In this document: positions 1 through 6,805 of the stretch, one piece after another
Layout of the letters: every line of letters begins with the position of its first letter
Position numbering within the stretch: the first letter of the stretch is position 1
From: Planctomycetota bacterium
GTDB lineage: Bacteria; Planctomycetota; Phycisphaerae; UBA1845
Direction of reading: 5' to 3'
NCBI GenBank assembly: GCA_024277835.1
Contig: JAJRUK010000118.1
Coordinates: 1 to 12,160 of the forward strand
DNA: 12,160 nucleotides
Program-made: the position numbers and the translations under genes
Notes under the pieces: model-generated
The model's database searches: none
What the model was told of the DNA's origin: nothing
What the model saw: the letters and a program-made list of their open reading frames with translations, nothing else

Positions 1-616
1 AGATGTCAGTGCTACGTCCCGCGCCCTCGCGATCGTCGTCTGTTGGTTGGGCCGGTCGGTCGGAGCGATCGGTTTGGTCGGGTCTGTCATTTCGGTCGGG
101 GCGGTCGGGTCGTTTCGGTTGGGGACACGTTGGTCGGGGTTGTTGGGTCTGTTTGTCCTGTCGGTCGCGACCGTCGGGTTGAGCTTCCTTGTCAGTTTGT
201 GTTGCGGCTTTGGTTTTTCGCTTGCGCGTTCGCCGCGCGGGCCTCTTTTTTGGTTCTTCCGGCGCGGTTTCGGGCGTTTCTGCGGGAGACGCCGTTGTCT
301 CCGGTTCTACTTGCGTAGGCGCTTCCGATTGGGGCGGTTGGGCCTGAGTCGATTCTTCTGCCTTGGTCGTTGTTGCGGTTTTTTTCTTACGCGTGGATCG
401 CTTTCGTCTACCTGGTGTTTTTTTCGCTTCTTTAGCGATCTCTGCCGTTGCGCCAGGTGTGGCTGTGGTTACGTCGCCGACGTCTACCTGTTTTGCTCCG
501 GCTGCGGTGGGCGCTTGCGACTCTGTTTCGTTCGATCCGCTTTTCTTTGCGACTTTCTTTCTTCGTGTGGTTTTCTTACGCTTTGGTTCTTTGGTGCTTG
601 GTGTTTCTATTGCCAT
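1..616 (-). CDS. Partial gene with long Lys/Arg/Pro-rich N-terminus, probable RNase E/G family (5' part only)
   Basis: Reading the minus strand from the ATG at 616, the frame stays open for 205 codons to the left edge, so the gene is cut by the window. The visible part is low complexity: Lys/Arg clusters (KRKKTTRRKK near residue 13, then GRRKRSTRKKK and KKRPARRTRKRK) separated by Ala/Thr/Pro/Glu-rich linkers, then a run of Arg-Pro-Asp repeats (RPDRPDR-type). No folded domain is reached. A GGAG lies 5 bases before the ATG, inside the end of the upstream gene, and the ATG overlaps that gene's stop by 10 bases, which suggests translational coupling. In many bacteria the TIGR03936 gene is followed by an RNase G/E gene, and RNase E relatives carry such disordered basic regions; the product name rests on this gene order alone. 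Long plus-strand frames here are compositional shadows. Other basic-tailed proteins cannot be excluded. Confidence 0.7.
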   Translation of the reverse strand, partial: MAIETPSTKEPKRKKTTRRKKVAKKSGSNETESQAPTAAGAKQVDVGDVTTATPGATAEIAKEAKKTPGRRKRSTRKKKTATTTKAEESTQAQPPQSEAPTQVEPETTASPAETPETAPEEPKKRPARRTRKRKTKAATQTDKEAQPDGRDRQDKQTQQPRPTCPQPKRPDRPDRNDRPDQTDRSDRPAQPTDDDREGAGRSTDI

Positions 617-1275
617 TTGATCTCCAGTCGGCGAATGCGATGGTTGATCGCATCCGCAGGGTACCCAAGAAGAGTCGCGATTTCGGCGGGCTTGGCGGTA
701 CCGTTCTCCGTGACCAAGAGGGTCATTTCGACAGCGCCGTCAACCAGGTCGATGGTGTCCACATAGGGTCGCACATCGACGGTTGTTCCGCCTGGATTCT
801 TCGGGTTCCTTCTTTCTACGGGGACGACTGTGGTTTCCAGTAGGTGACGCCTGCGCTCGTCCAGGTCTTTGATCTCTGGATCGCTTGCATCGATGCGATA
901 TCGCACCGCGCGTGGTTGAAGCTTTTCATTCGCCTCCAACATGCGGACGTCGGTGAAACGAAGTTCACTGGGTGTGCTTTCTTGTAGCTGCTTCAACACC
1001 GCCTCGGTATCGAGAATCGCTGTCGTTTCAACGACAATCGCTTCTGCGTCCGATGCAATCCCGACGGGTCGGGGAAGCGGAATGGTCATGCGCGGGTGGG
1101 GGTTGAACCCCTGCGTAAACCGCAGCGGCAGGTCAACCCGTGCAAACGCGCGCCGGAACATCCGGAGCGTGTCGTGATGCGAAATAAATCGCAGGTCGCC
1201 ACCCACAGAGTAGAAAAACGCCCATCGAAAGCGTTGTTCGGGGGGGCTGTCGCCTGTCGCTTGCGCGCTGTCCAT
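607..1275 (-). CDS. TIGR03936/DUF2344 radical-SAM-linked protein
   Basis: A 222-residue protein. After a variable N-terminus it shows the family signature: WAFFYSVGGDLRFISHHDTLR (residues ~19-39, shown by FISHHD), then RRAFARVDLPLRFTQGFNPHP, then LPRPVGIASDAEAIVVE. The family is known mainly as the partner of, or C-terminal fusion to, a radical SAM protein (TIGR03960), and often sits beside RNase E/G; its biochemical role is not settled. Here it lies 81 bases after ptsI and overlaps the next gene by 10 bases (ATG at 616, stop at 607-609), so it is probably translated together with that gene. The ATG at 1275 follows directly on an in-frame TGA, so it is the first possible start, but no Shine-Dalgarno is visible before it. 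The expected radical SAM gene is not next to it in this window. Confidence 0.9.
   Translation of the reverse strand: MDSAQATGDSPPEQRFRWAFFYSVGGDLRFISHHDTLRMFRRAFARVDLPLRFTQGFNPHPRMTIPLPRPVGIASDAEAIVVETTAILDTEAVLKQLQESTPSELRFTDVRMLEANEKLQPRAVRYRIDASDPEIKDLDERRRHLLETTVVPVERRNPKNPGGTTVDVRPYVDTIDLVDGAVEMTLLVTENGTAKPAEIATLLGYPADAINHRIRRLEIKWQ
622..625 (-). promoter_or_regulatory. Shine-Dalgarno GGAG for the left-edge gene
   Basis: GGAG followed by five bases and the ATG at 616. It lies inside the last codons of the TIGR03936 gene and decides the start of the left-edge gene, supporting coupled translation of the pair. Confidence 0.6.
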
Positions 1276-1356
1276 TCAAAAATGCGTCCGGCGACTTATC
1301 GTCGTTTCGCGGACGCGACACCCATTTGATGCTGCGAAGAATCCAACGTCGTCCCG

Positions 1357-3099
1357 TCAGATGGGGTCTTCGGGCAGCATCTTTCTCGTTTCGTTACGCA
1401 AATAGTTTGTAACCTGGCGGTCCGTTTCAAAGCTAAGCGCCTTGCGTGCAACGCGCTGGGCTTGTGGCACGGTGACCTGCCGGATCAGTTTCTTAATTTC
1501 AGGGATGTTCGCCGGTGCCATGGAGAAGGACCGAAGCCCAAGTCCCACCAGCAACATCGTATAGAGCGGCGCTCCCGCCATCTCTCCACACAGACTAACA
1601 TCGACCTTCGCTTGTGTACACATGCGGATTACATCCCGCAAAGCCCGCAAAACCGCGGGGTGCGACGGGGTGTATAGCTGTGACACCTGCTCATTCCCTC
1701 GGTCGACTGCCAAGAGATACTGTACCAGATCGTTGGTCCCAATGCTAATAAAGCCGACTTCGCGGCAGAAGTCCTTGACCTGAATCGCGGCTGCCGGGGT
1801 CTCCAGCATCATTCCGATCGGGATATCCCGGTCAATATCGATCCCTTCCTCCTCGAGATCCTCCATGGCGTCGTGGATGGTCATCTTGGCTTGTCGGAAC
1901 TCCATGAGGCTATTGATGAGCGGAAACATGACTCGGGTGGGTCCGTGGGCGGACGCCCGGAGGACCGCCCGAAGCTGGATTTTGAACATATCCAGGTTTT
2001 GCAGGCTGTACCGGATCGAGCGAAGTCCCAACATCGGGTTTCGCTCTTGCTCGTATCTTCGCTGTTGTGTGTACTTGTCCGCACCTAAGTCGAACGTACG
2101 GATGGTGACCTGTTTTCCTTCTGACCCTTCGATCGCTTCGCGATAGGCGGCGTATTGCTCATCTTCGCTGGGGGCCCCTTCGGGCCTTAGGTATAAGAAC
2201 TCGGTGCGATACAACCCGACACCGTCGCCCCCTTTATGGCGTCCGACCTTCGCTTCCTGCGGGAATTCGATGTTGCAGGTGAGCGAAATGCGTTGGTCGT
2301 CGCGAGTGACGGCTGGGAGTTCGCGAAGCTCGTCGAGTGCGCCGGTGAAGCGTACGAAAGCAGCTTCTTTTTCGCGATATTCCGCGAGCGTCGCTTCATT
2401 GGGGTTGGCGATGACGAGGCGGTTGGTTCCGTCGATGATCAGGGTATCCCCGCCGGAGACCCGGTTGGATATGTCGTTGAGTCCGATGACGCCCGGTTTT
2501 CCCCAAGAGCGGAGCAGGATGGCCGTGTGCGACGTGGCAGCGCCGGCGTCCAGCGCGACGCCGATGACCTTGGTCTCGGCGAGATGGGCTGTTTGTGTCG
2601 GGGTCAGGTCATGCGCGACCAAGATCGCAGGTTTGGTCAAGTGTGCGAGATCCTCGCGCGCTTCGCCGAGGATGTGCCGCAACAACCGCCGCTCGATATC
2701 CTGTACGTCGCGCATCCGCTCGACCAGGAGCGGGTCTTTCATTTGCATGAATCGCCGCTGGTAATTGCGCATGATTGTGCTGGTTGCGTAGGCGGCGGAG
2801 CATCGTCCTTTGCGGATTTGGTCGCGGATAGACTTTTGGAGGCTTCGATCTTTGATGACGCCGATGTGCCATTTGAAGACGTTGGCTGCGTCTTTTCCGA
2901 GTGTGGTGCTGAGAAACTTGGTCTGGTTTGTGATTTCCTCGATGGATTCTGCCACCGCTTCTTCGAGGGTCTTCAGCTCCGAGTCAATCTGATCGACGGT
3001 AACGATTCGGCGGGGGATGCGGAAATCCTCTGCTTCCAGCACAACGATCTCGCCAACGGCGACGCCCGGTGCAACTGAGATTCCGCGGATGATTTCCAT
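1357..3099 (-). CDS. ptsI: Phosphoenolpyruvate-protein phosphotransferase (PTS enzyme I)
   Basis: A 580-residue protein of the normal enzyme I length. It takes phosphate from phosphoenolpyruvate and passes it to HPr in the cytoplasm. The N-terminus (GISVAPGVAVGE) aligns with the family start. The HPr-binding/phosphohistidine domain follows, with active His191 in the segment AATSHTAILLRSWGKPGVIG. The C-terminal PEP-binding TIM barrel shows GVGLYRTEFLY (~294-304), the Arg-rich ERNPMLGLRSIRY (352-364), IGTNDLVQYLLAVDR (453-467) and the catalytic cysteine region CGEMAG (Cys504). No GAF domain precedes it, so it is ptsI-like rather than ptsP-like. It lies 58 bases after ptsH. No clear Shine-Dalgarno precedes the ATG, but the start matches the family. 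All catalytic residues are present, so it should be active. Confidence 0.97.
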   Translation of the reverse strand: MEIIRGISVAPGVAVGEIVVLEAEDFRIPRRIVTVDQIDSELKTLEEAVAESIEEITNQTKFLSTTLGKDAANVFKWHIGVIKDRSLQKSIRDQIRKGRCSAAYATSTIMRNYQRRFMQMKDPLLVERMRDVQDIERRLLRHILGEAREDLAHLTKPAILVAHDLTPTQTAHLAETKVIGVALDAGAATSHTAILLRSWGKPGVIGLNDISNRVSGGDTLIIDGTNRLVIANPNEATLAEYREKEAAFVRFTGALDELRELPAVTRDDQRISLTCNIEFPQEAKVGRHKGGDGVGLYRTEFLYLRPEGAPSEDEQYAAYREAIEGSEGKQVTIRTFDLGADKYTQQRRYEQERNPMLGLRSIRYSLQNLDMFKIQLRAVLRASAHGPTRVMFPLINSLMEFRQAKMTIHDAMEDLEEEGIDIDRDIPIGMMLETPAAAIQVKDFCREVGFISIGTNDLVQYLLAVDRGNEQVSQLYTPSHPAVLRALRDVIRMCTQAKVDVSLCGEMAGAPLYTMLLVGLGLRSFSMAPANIPEIKKLIRQVTVPQAQRVARKALSFETDRQVTNYLRNETRKMLPEDPI

Positions 3100-3157
3100 G
3101 ATTTTTTGCTAGCGACGGGGTCGTTTGCGGGTCGTGGACCCGTTCGCGATGGCCGCA

Positions 3158-3475
3158 TCAAGGGTCGCCGGTATTCGCCGACAGGCCGTCCGAGAATCCC
3201 GACTCGACAAGCGACGATAGTGCTTCGATCGCGGGCTTGGCGTCGTCTCCGTTCGCCTCGATGCGGAGTACACTTCCTTGTACCGCTTCGAGTAGCATCA
3301 TCTCCATCGCGCTCTTACCGTCGACCCGTTCGTTTCGCCCTGACAGGTTGGTTACGTTGACAGAAGCGCTGAACGTGGATGCCACATCAACAAAGCGCAT
3401 GACGGGTCTGGCGTGCATCCCTTGCGCGTTAGGGACCGCAATCTCGCACGATACTGAAGAACTCGCATCCGACAA
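3158..3475 (-). CDS. ptsH: Phosphocarrier protein HPr
   Basis: A 105-residue HPr-family protein, slightly longer than the usual 85-90 because of short N- and C-terminal extensions. It accepts phosphate from enzyme I on His21, in the motif NAQGMHARPVMRF. A second segment, VDGKSAMEMMLLEA, places Ser55 where HPr proteins carry the regulatory serine (Ser46) that HPr kinase modifies; this means serine control is possible, but no HPr kinase gene is in the window. Residues 60-94 (LLEAVQGSVLRIEANGDD, then PAIEALSSLVESGF) complete the fold. The start is TTG at 3475, chosen because GAGG sits five bases before it and the HPr fold begins soon after. The gene lies between the EIIA gene and ptsI, in the same direction, so the three form a phosphorelay operon. 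Confidence 0.96.
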   Translation of the reverse strand: MSDASSSVSCEIAVPNAQGMHARPVMRFVDVASTFSASVNVTNLSGRNERVDGKSAMEMMLLEAVQGSVLRIEANGDDAKPAIEALSSLVESGFSDGLSANTGDP

Positions 3476-3480
3476 TCCGA

Positions 3481-3490
3481 CCTCGCCTCT
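3481..3490 (-). promoter_or_regulatory. Shine-Dalgarno for ptsH (supports TTG start)
   Basis: Minus-strand AGAGGCGAGG, with the nearer GAGG five bases before the TTG at 3475. It decides the non-ATG start of ptsH. Confidence 0.65.
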
Positions 3491-3524
3491 TTAGTGTTGT
3501 GAAGACGACACATCCATGCCGCTA

Positions 3525-3995
3525 TCAGTCGTTGCTCTCGTCTGCCTCTTTGATCAGGTCCATGATCGCTTCGGTTGTGTCTGCCTGGCGCAGGAATCGT
3601 CGGAAATTTTCGCGCTGCAGGTATCGAAAGATTCGCTCCATCGCAGCCAGGTGTTCTTCCGGGGCGTCCGCGGGGCTGAGGAGCATGACGATGGTATAGA
3701 CCGGCGCGCGGTCGAGCGCTGCGAAATCAACGCCGTGACTTGATCGACCGATGGTGGCGACCATCTTCTTGAGGCAGGCGTGCTTGACATGCGGAACGGC
3801 GACGCCCTTTCCAAAGCCCGTGCTTCCTTGATTCTCCCTTGTGATCGCGGACCGTGCGACCGTTTCAACCTGGTCTTCGGGGATCTGTCCCTGGTCAGCA
3901 AGTGACTGCAACAGCTCTCGCAGTACGCCGTTTCGATCTGTCGCCGTGAGTTCGGGTATCAGTGATGGCCCGTGTATCAATTCAGAAAGCTTCAT
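3525..3995 (-). CDS. ptsN: PTS EIIA domain protein, PtsN/fructose type
   Basis: A 156-residue single-domain EIIA protein that receives phosphate from HPr. The signature GSTGFGKGVAVPHVKH puts the phosphorylated histidine at His69; the start MKLSELI with PSLIPELTATDRNGVLREL matches the nitrogen-type (PtsN) EIIA family, and the tail FRRFLRQADTTEAIMDLI is also typical. The same frame could begin at 4133, but those extra 46 residues are basic, lie mostly over the end of hpf and do not resemble the family, so the ATG at 3995 is preferred. It follows hpf by 46 bases. The order hpf-ptsN matches the well-known rpoN-hpf-ptsN cluster of proteobacteria. With no EIIB or EIIC nearby, a regulatory role (protein-protein control dependent on phosphorylation) is more likely than sugar uptake; targets cannot be told from the sequence. 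Confidence 0.93.
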   Translation of the reverse strand: MKLSELIHGPSLIPELTATDRNGVLRELLQSLADQGQIPEDQVETVARSAITRENQGSTGFGKGVAVPHVKHACLKKMVATIGRSSHGVDFAALDRAPVYTIVMLLSPADAPEEHLAAMERIFRYLQRENFRRFLRQADTTEAIMDLIKEADESND

Positions 3996-4041
3996 AGTCA
4001 CCGCCGTTGGTTGCACGTTTAAGATGGTCGGTCGATTCGCG

Positions 4042-4377
4042 CTATTCAGGACTCTCCAGGCCCGCTCCGTCCGCGGACGAGTTGCCCTTGTGTTTTTTTT
4101 GTTTCTCTTTGTAAGTTCGAAGTTGACGCTCAAGCTTGTCAGTAATGACGTCGATAAGGGCGAACGTATCCGGGCCGGTCAAACTGGCAACGAATGTGTG
4201 CTTCTGGTCCGCTCTGACGATGATCTCAGCTTTGAACTGTTCCGACTCGTGGTCGAGGACGACCTCGATTTCATGGATGCGATCGTAGAATCGCGATAGC
4301 TTCCCCGCCTTTTCCTCGATGTAGTTTCGGATGTCATCGGTCAGATCAACATGGCGACCGGTTACTGTAATCTGCAA
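4042..4377 (-). CDS. hpf: Ribosome hibernation promoting factor, short form
   Basis: A 111-residue protein of the HPF/RaiA (sigma-54 modulation) family, which binds the decoding centre of idle ribosomes in stationary phase. It opens with MQITVTGRHVDLTDDIRNYI, followed by KLSRFYDRIHEIEVVLDHE, the beta segment FKAEIIVRADQKHTFVAS and the helix FALIDVITDKLERQLRTYKEK. A short basic tail (KEKQKKHKG) and an acidic end follow; the long C-terminal dimerisation domain of long HPF is absent. The start is TTG at 4377, supported by AGGAG six bases upstream. It is the first gene of the minus-strand block, so the block's promoter probably lies in 4378-4724. Its place ahead of the PTS genes links ribosome dormancy with carbon/nitrogen signalling, as in proteobacteria. 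Confidence 0.96.
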   Translation of the reverse strand: MQITVTGRHVDLTDDIRNYIEEKAGKLSRFYDRIHEIEVVLDHESEQFKAEIIVRADQKHTFVASLTGPDTFALIDVITDKLERQLRTYKEKQKKHKGNSSADGAGLESPE

Positions 4378-4724
4378 CGCACGCTCCTTTTGACGCTCAG
4401 TTTCGTTGTACGCAAGCCACCACCCGCTTGCCCTTCGCTTGCGAGGTTGGCCCCGTCATTTAACAGTCATTACCGCTGGTGATGATACCGTCAGCGGCGC
4501 TTTTTGGGCAGATGACAAGGGCTGGCCGCCGGCTTTTTGGAGTCGCCTCGTGTAAACTATTGTCATATATCGACTTACTGCGAATTCCGAAGAGCCGATC
4601 GTACGGGTCGGGCCGTTTGTCGTGTTTCGGCGGGCGAATACGCTATTCTACCCGATTCCACGCGACTCTATTGAAATGCACTGGAATCGTCAACGGCTGG
4701 CGTCGAACTCATGCGCGGGATACG
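4378..4724. other. Divergent intergenic region, no gene recognised
   Basis: This 347-base stretch separates hpf (minus) from the secreted-protein gene (plus). A plus-strand frame is open from 4479, but the part before 4725 is Arg/Ser-rich with no family likeness, so it is treated as non-coding. The region should carry promoters for both directions. An AT-rich patch at 4551-4573 (taaactattgtcatata) is the likeliest promoter area, but no pair of boxes with good spacing could be defended on either strand. Confidence 0.5.
4384..4388 (-). promoter_or_regulatory. Shine-Dalgarno AGGAG for hpf (supports TTG start)
   Basis: Minus-strand AGGAG six bases before the TTG at 4377; the strongest ribosome binding site of the block and the reason for the non-ATG start. 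Confidence 0.75.
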
Positions 4725-5312
4725 ATGGTGCCCATGTCTTTCGATGTCTATTCGTCTTCAAAGCCCGCCGCTCCGATGCGGGCCTGGGCTTCTTCGTTTG
4801 GGTTGCTCGTTGGGGTCACCGCGCTGGCGTGGTCAATGACCGCCGGTCGGACGGAGGGGCATCTTGGCGCGGTCGAGTCGTCATCGGATTGGGGATTCTC
4901 GTTTCGGCTGCCCGTTGGGTTTAAACCGATGGACGTGAAGGCGTTCAAGGACGGGACCATTCGGCGATACAAGTCAACCCACCTGACTTTTCCCCTGATT
5001 TTTTCGGTTTGGAGCTTCGAGGACGCTGAGAAACTGACGGCTGATCGCGCTTGTGATTTGGTGTTGAAGGCGAGCAGTGATTCACCGCGCCGTGCGAAGA
5101 CGGTGGGGTCGGTGATCGGTCGCGAGGCGATGGTCGGCGGTTTTCCGGGTAAAGAGGTCGAGAGTCCGGCGCTGGCGATGGTCGTGCGCGCGGTGGTGAC
5201 GGATAAGTATGCCGTGGCTTTTGCGCTGAACGGTATTGAGCCAGTCGCCGTTCAGCGGGGATACGGAGCGTTCGACCAGTCATGTCGGTCGGTCGAATTC
5301 GCTGTCGACTGA
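4725..5312 (+). CDS. Secreted protein of unknown function, possibly PsbP/DcrB-like
   Basis: A 195-residue product if translated from the ATG at 4725. GGGA lies four bases before it; ATGs at 4734 and 4776 are also possible. Residues ~19-40 (RAWASSFGLLVGVTALAWSM, then TAG) form a signal peptide or N-terminal membrane anchor. The mature part begins with WGFSFRLPVGFKP, a pattern seen in small alpha/beta proteins of the PsbP/DcrB type (a beta strand followed by a P-x-G-F/W turn), and continues with the strand-like segments LIFSVWSFED and YAVAFALNGIE. A pair of cysteines (in RACDLV and DQSCRSV) could form a disulfide outside the cytoplasm. The family call is weak and made by pattern only. The pseudopilin gene starts 70 bases downstream on the same strand, so the two may share a transcript. 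Confidence 0.7.
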   Translation: MVPMSFDVYSSSKPAAPMRAWASSFGLLVGVTALAWSMTAGRTEGHLGAVESSSDWGFSFRLPVGFKPMDVKAFKDGTIRRYKSTHLTFPLIFSVWSFEDAEKLTADRACDLVLKASSDSPRRAKTVGSVIGREAMVGGFPGKEVESPALAMVVRAVVTDKYAVAFALNGIEPVAVQRGYGAFDQSCRSVEFAVD

Positions 5313-5382
5313 TCGACTCCTATCTAAGACAGGTCGATCGTCGGGACTGGCTTGGTGTTTTTCAATTGAGACGGGTTTGGGT

Positions 5383-6171
5383 ATGCGCATGTCATTTCGA
5401 CAACATTGCGTCGTACGTTCCGGGTTGCCTCCGCGCGCTCGGCGGGGGATTTCGCTGCTCGAAGTGCTTGTCGTGTTTAGCATCGTTTTGTTTCTCGCGG
5501 CGATGATGCTGCCGAGCATGGCCCGCGTTCGTGTGTCGGCGTGGCAAGTTCAATGTAAGAATAATTTGCATCACTGGGGGGTCGCGCTGCAGATGTATCG
5601 CGATGATTCGCTTGATTACCTTCCGACTGAGGGAACCTATCGCACGCTCGACAAGCCTTACGTTTGGTACAACGTGTTGCCTCCGTATCTCGACGCACCC
5701 TCCTATTCTGAAGTTCGTCGCGTCGATGGAAAAATCGAAGACTACCCGGCGCTTCACATCTGGATTTGCCCGGCCAAGAACCAGACGCTGAACAGGAAAA
5801 GTAGATCGGGGAAAAACCAATTTCATTACGCAATGAACATGGTGCTCGACGGGATGACCAGCTCGCGCACGCCTGACTTCCCGGATGAGGGCTTTCTACC
5901 TATTCACGCGTCGCGGTTTGTTCGCAAGCCGCACACGGTCGTGCTCTTTGATGTCTACGGAAACTCTCCGAACGGGAAGCAAAGCGACGTTGCGACGAGT
6001 TTTCATGAAGACCGTGGTCATGTGCTGTATCTTAGCGGTGCGGTTGACGGGTTTCGAGCAAAGGATTTTGTGGTTGATGGGGACTACTCTCGCCGAGAAT
6101 TGATCTGGGATCATCCGAACCTATACTGGGGATACACGCCGCCGGCGGTGACCAGCGCGGCGGACGAATAG
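5383..6171 (+). CDS. Prepilin-type N-terminal cleavage/methylation protein, H-X9-DG-like
   Basis: A 262-residue pseudopilin-like protein. The leader ends in RARRG, with predicted prepilin-peptidase cleavage after Gly22; the mature end ISLLEVLVVFSIVLFLAAMMLP has Glu at +5 and one hydrophobic helix. Next comes VQCKNNLHHWGVALQMYRDD (55-74), the Cys-x-Asn-Asn-Leu motif of the large planctomycete/verrucomicrobial pseudopilin family, and a second conserved cysteine in WICPAKN (129). Near the C-terminus, where that family has H-X9-DG, this protein has His208, nine residues, then Ser-Gly, so the aspartate is replaced. It would be exported and held in the inner membrane or built into a pseudopilus or type II secretion structure; the role of the family is poorly known. 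The start is ATG 5383 (5389 also possible). A frame open from 5236 overlaps the previous gene and is not supported. Confidence 0.88.
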   Translation: MRMSFRQHCVVRSGLPPRARRGISLLEVLVVFSIVLFLAAMMLPSMARVRVSAWQVQCKNNLHHWGVALQMYRDDSLDYLPTEGTYRTLDKPYVWYNVLPPYLDAPSYSEVRRVDGKIEDYPALHIWICPAKNQTLNRKSRSGKNQFHYAMNMVLDGMTSSRTPDFPDEGFLPIHASRFVRKPHTVVLFDVYGNSPNGKQSDVATSFHEDRGHVLYLSGAVDGFRAKDFVVDGDYSRRELIWDHPNLYWGYTPPAVTSAADE

Positions 6172-6182
6172 GCACAAACAGT

Positions 6183-6194
6183 GGAGGGGGGGGA
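6183..6194 (+). promoter_or_regulatory. Purine-rich ribosome binding site for the phosphoesterase gene
   Basis: GGAGGGGGGGGA just ahead of TTG 6199. It overlaps what would be coding sequence if GTG 6181 were used, and so argues for the TTG start. The spacing from GGAGG itself (about 11 bases) is longer than ideal. Confidence 0.5.
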
Positions 6195-6198
6195 AGCA

Positions 6199-6690
6199 TT
6201 GCTCGTCGGTATTCTTTCAGATACGCATAACGACCATCTCATGGCCCGCGAGGCGATGCGGTTGTTCGATCATCTTGGGGTTGCCCATTTGATTCACTGC
6301 GGTGATGTTGGTGGGGAGGCGGTTTTTGACGAACTCGTTGGGAGGCCGTTGACGTTCGTCTGGGGGAACACGGATTGTGCCGCCAATGGTACGCTGGCGT
6401 ATATCGAGTCGGTCGGGTTCACGCTTCCCAGCGGAGTGCCAACGGCTGTCACTCTCGACGGTAAGCGCTTCGCTGTGTTTCATGGGCATGAGCGAGGGTT
6501 TGATACGGCGATCGACGATCTCGACGTCGATGTCATTTGTCACGGACATACGCACGTCGCTCGCGACGACCTCGTGCGCGGAACGCGGATCATCAACCCG
6601 GGGGCGCTGCATCGCGCTCGACGAACAACGGTGGCATCGTACGATACGGAAACGGACAGGCTGCAATACTTCGATATTAAGGTCGGTTAG
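6199..6690 (+). CDS. YfcE/MJ0936-type metallophosphoesterase
   Basis: A 163-residue calcineurin-like phosphodiesterase of the small YfcE/MJ0936 class (usually 160-185 residues), expected to be a cytoplasmic two-metal enzyme. All metal motifs are present in order: SDTHND (Asp8, His10), CGDVGG (Asp36), GNTD (Asn57), FHGHE (His95) and CHGHTHVA (His117, His119), followed by INPGAL, typical of the class. The natural substrate is unknown; relatives hydrolyse phosphodiesters in vitro. The frame can also start with GTG at 6181, but that would add only EGG-type residues and has no ribosome site. The purine run GGAGGGGGGGGAAG lies directly before TTG 6199, and MLVGILSDTH matches the family start. It begins 27 bases after the pseudopilin stop, so it is probably the last gene of that transcript. 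Confidence 0.93.
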   Translation: MLVGILSDTHNDHLMAREAMRLFDHLGVAHLIHCGDVGGEAVFDELVGRPLTFVWGNTDCAANGTLAYIESVGFTLPSGVPTAVTLDGKRFAVFHGHERGFDTAIDDLDVDVICHGHTHVARDDLVRGTRIINPGALHRARRTTVASYDTETDRLQYFDIKVG

Positions 6691-6717
6691 CAGGCGCAGC
6701 GACCATCTGTGGCGGAG

Positions 6718-6760
6718 AACCTCCCTCGATCCCCCTTGGTCAAGGGGGGACGGAAGAAGG
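6718..6760. repeat. C-rich palindromic dispersed repeat, copy 1
   Basis: The pattern AACCTCCCTCGATCC, then CCCCTTGGTCAAGGGGG, then GACGGAAGAAGG. The core 6731-6748 is a perfect inverted repeat (8-base arms CCCCCTTG/CAAGGGGG around GT). It matches copies at 8748-8790 and 10191-10236. It lies between two convergent genes (stops at 6690 and 6806), where a hairpin could also slow transcription from either side, though no T-run follows. Confidence 0.85.
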
Positions 6761-6805
6761 GGCCCGCTATGCTTTGCCGTTCCTTATGTGCTACATGTCT
6801 TTGCG

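Noticed and set aside
47..766. Long plus-strand frame of 239 codons at the left edge
   Set aside because: It is antisense to the basic low-complexity gene and to the TIGR03936 3' end; its Cys/Phe/Arg-rich product has no domain and comes from the composition of the other strand.
2236..3078. Plus-strand frame of 280 codons inside ptsI
   Set aside because: Lies wholly antisense to ptsI, whose protein has all enzyme I motifs; a mirror of its codon bias.
3996..4133. N-terminal extension of the EIIA protein by 46 residues
   Set aside because: It overlaps the end of hpf in another frame, is basic and unlike the family, while ATG 3995 gives a normal PtsN-like start.
4520..4545. GC-rich stretch followed by TTTTT, possible terminator
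   Set aside because: The best pairing (GCTGGC/GCCGGC) leaves a loop of about one base; no gene ends there.
4479..4724. Extension of the secreted protein to the upstream ATG
   Set aside because: It would bury the signal peptide behind ~80 Arg/Ser-rich residues; internal ATGs give a normal exported protein.
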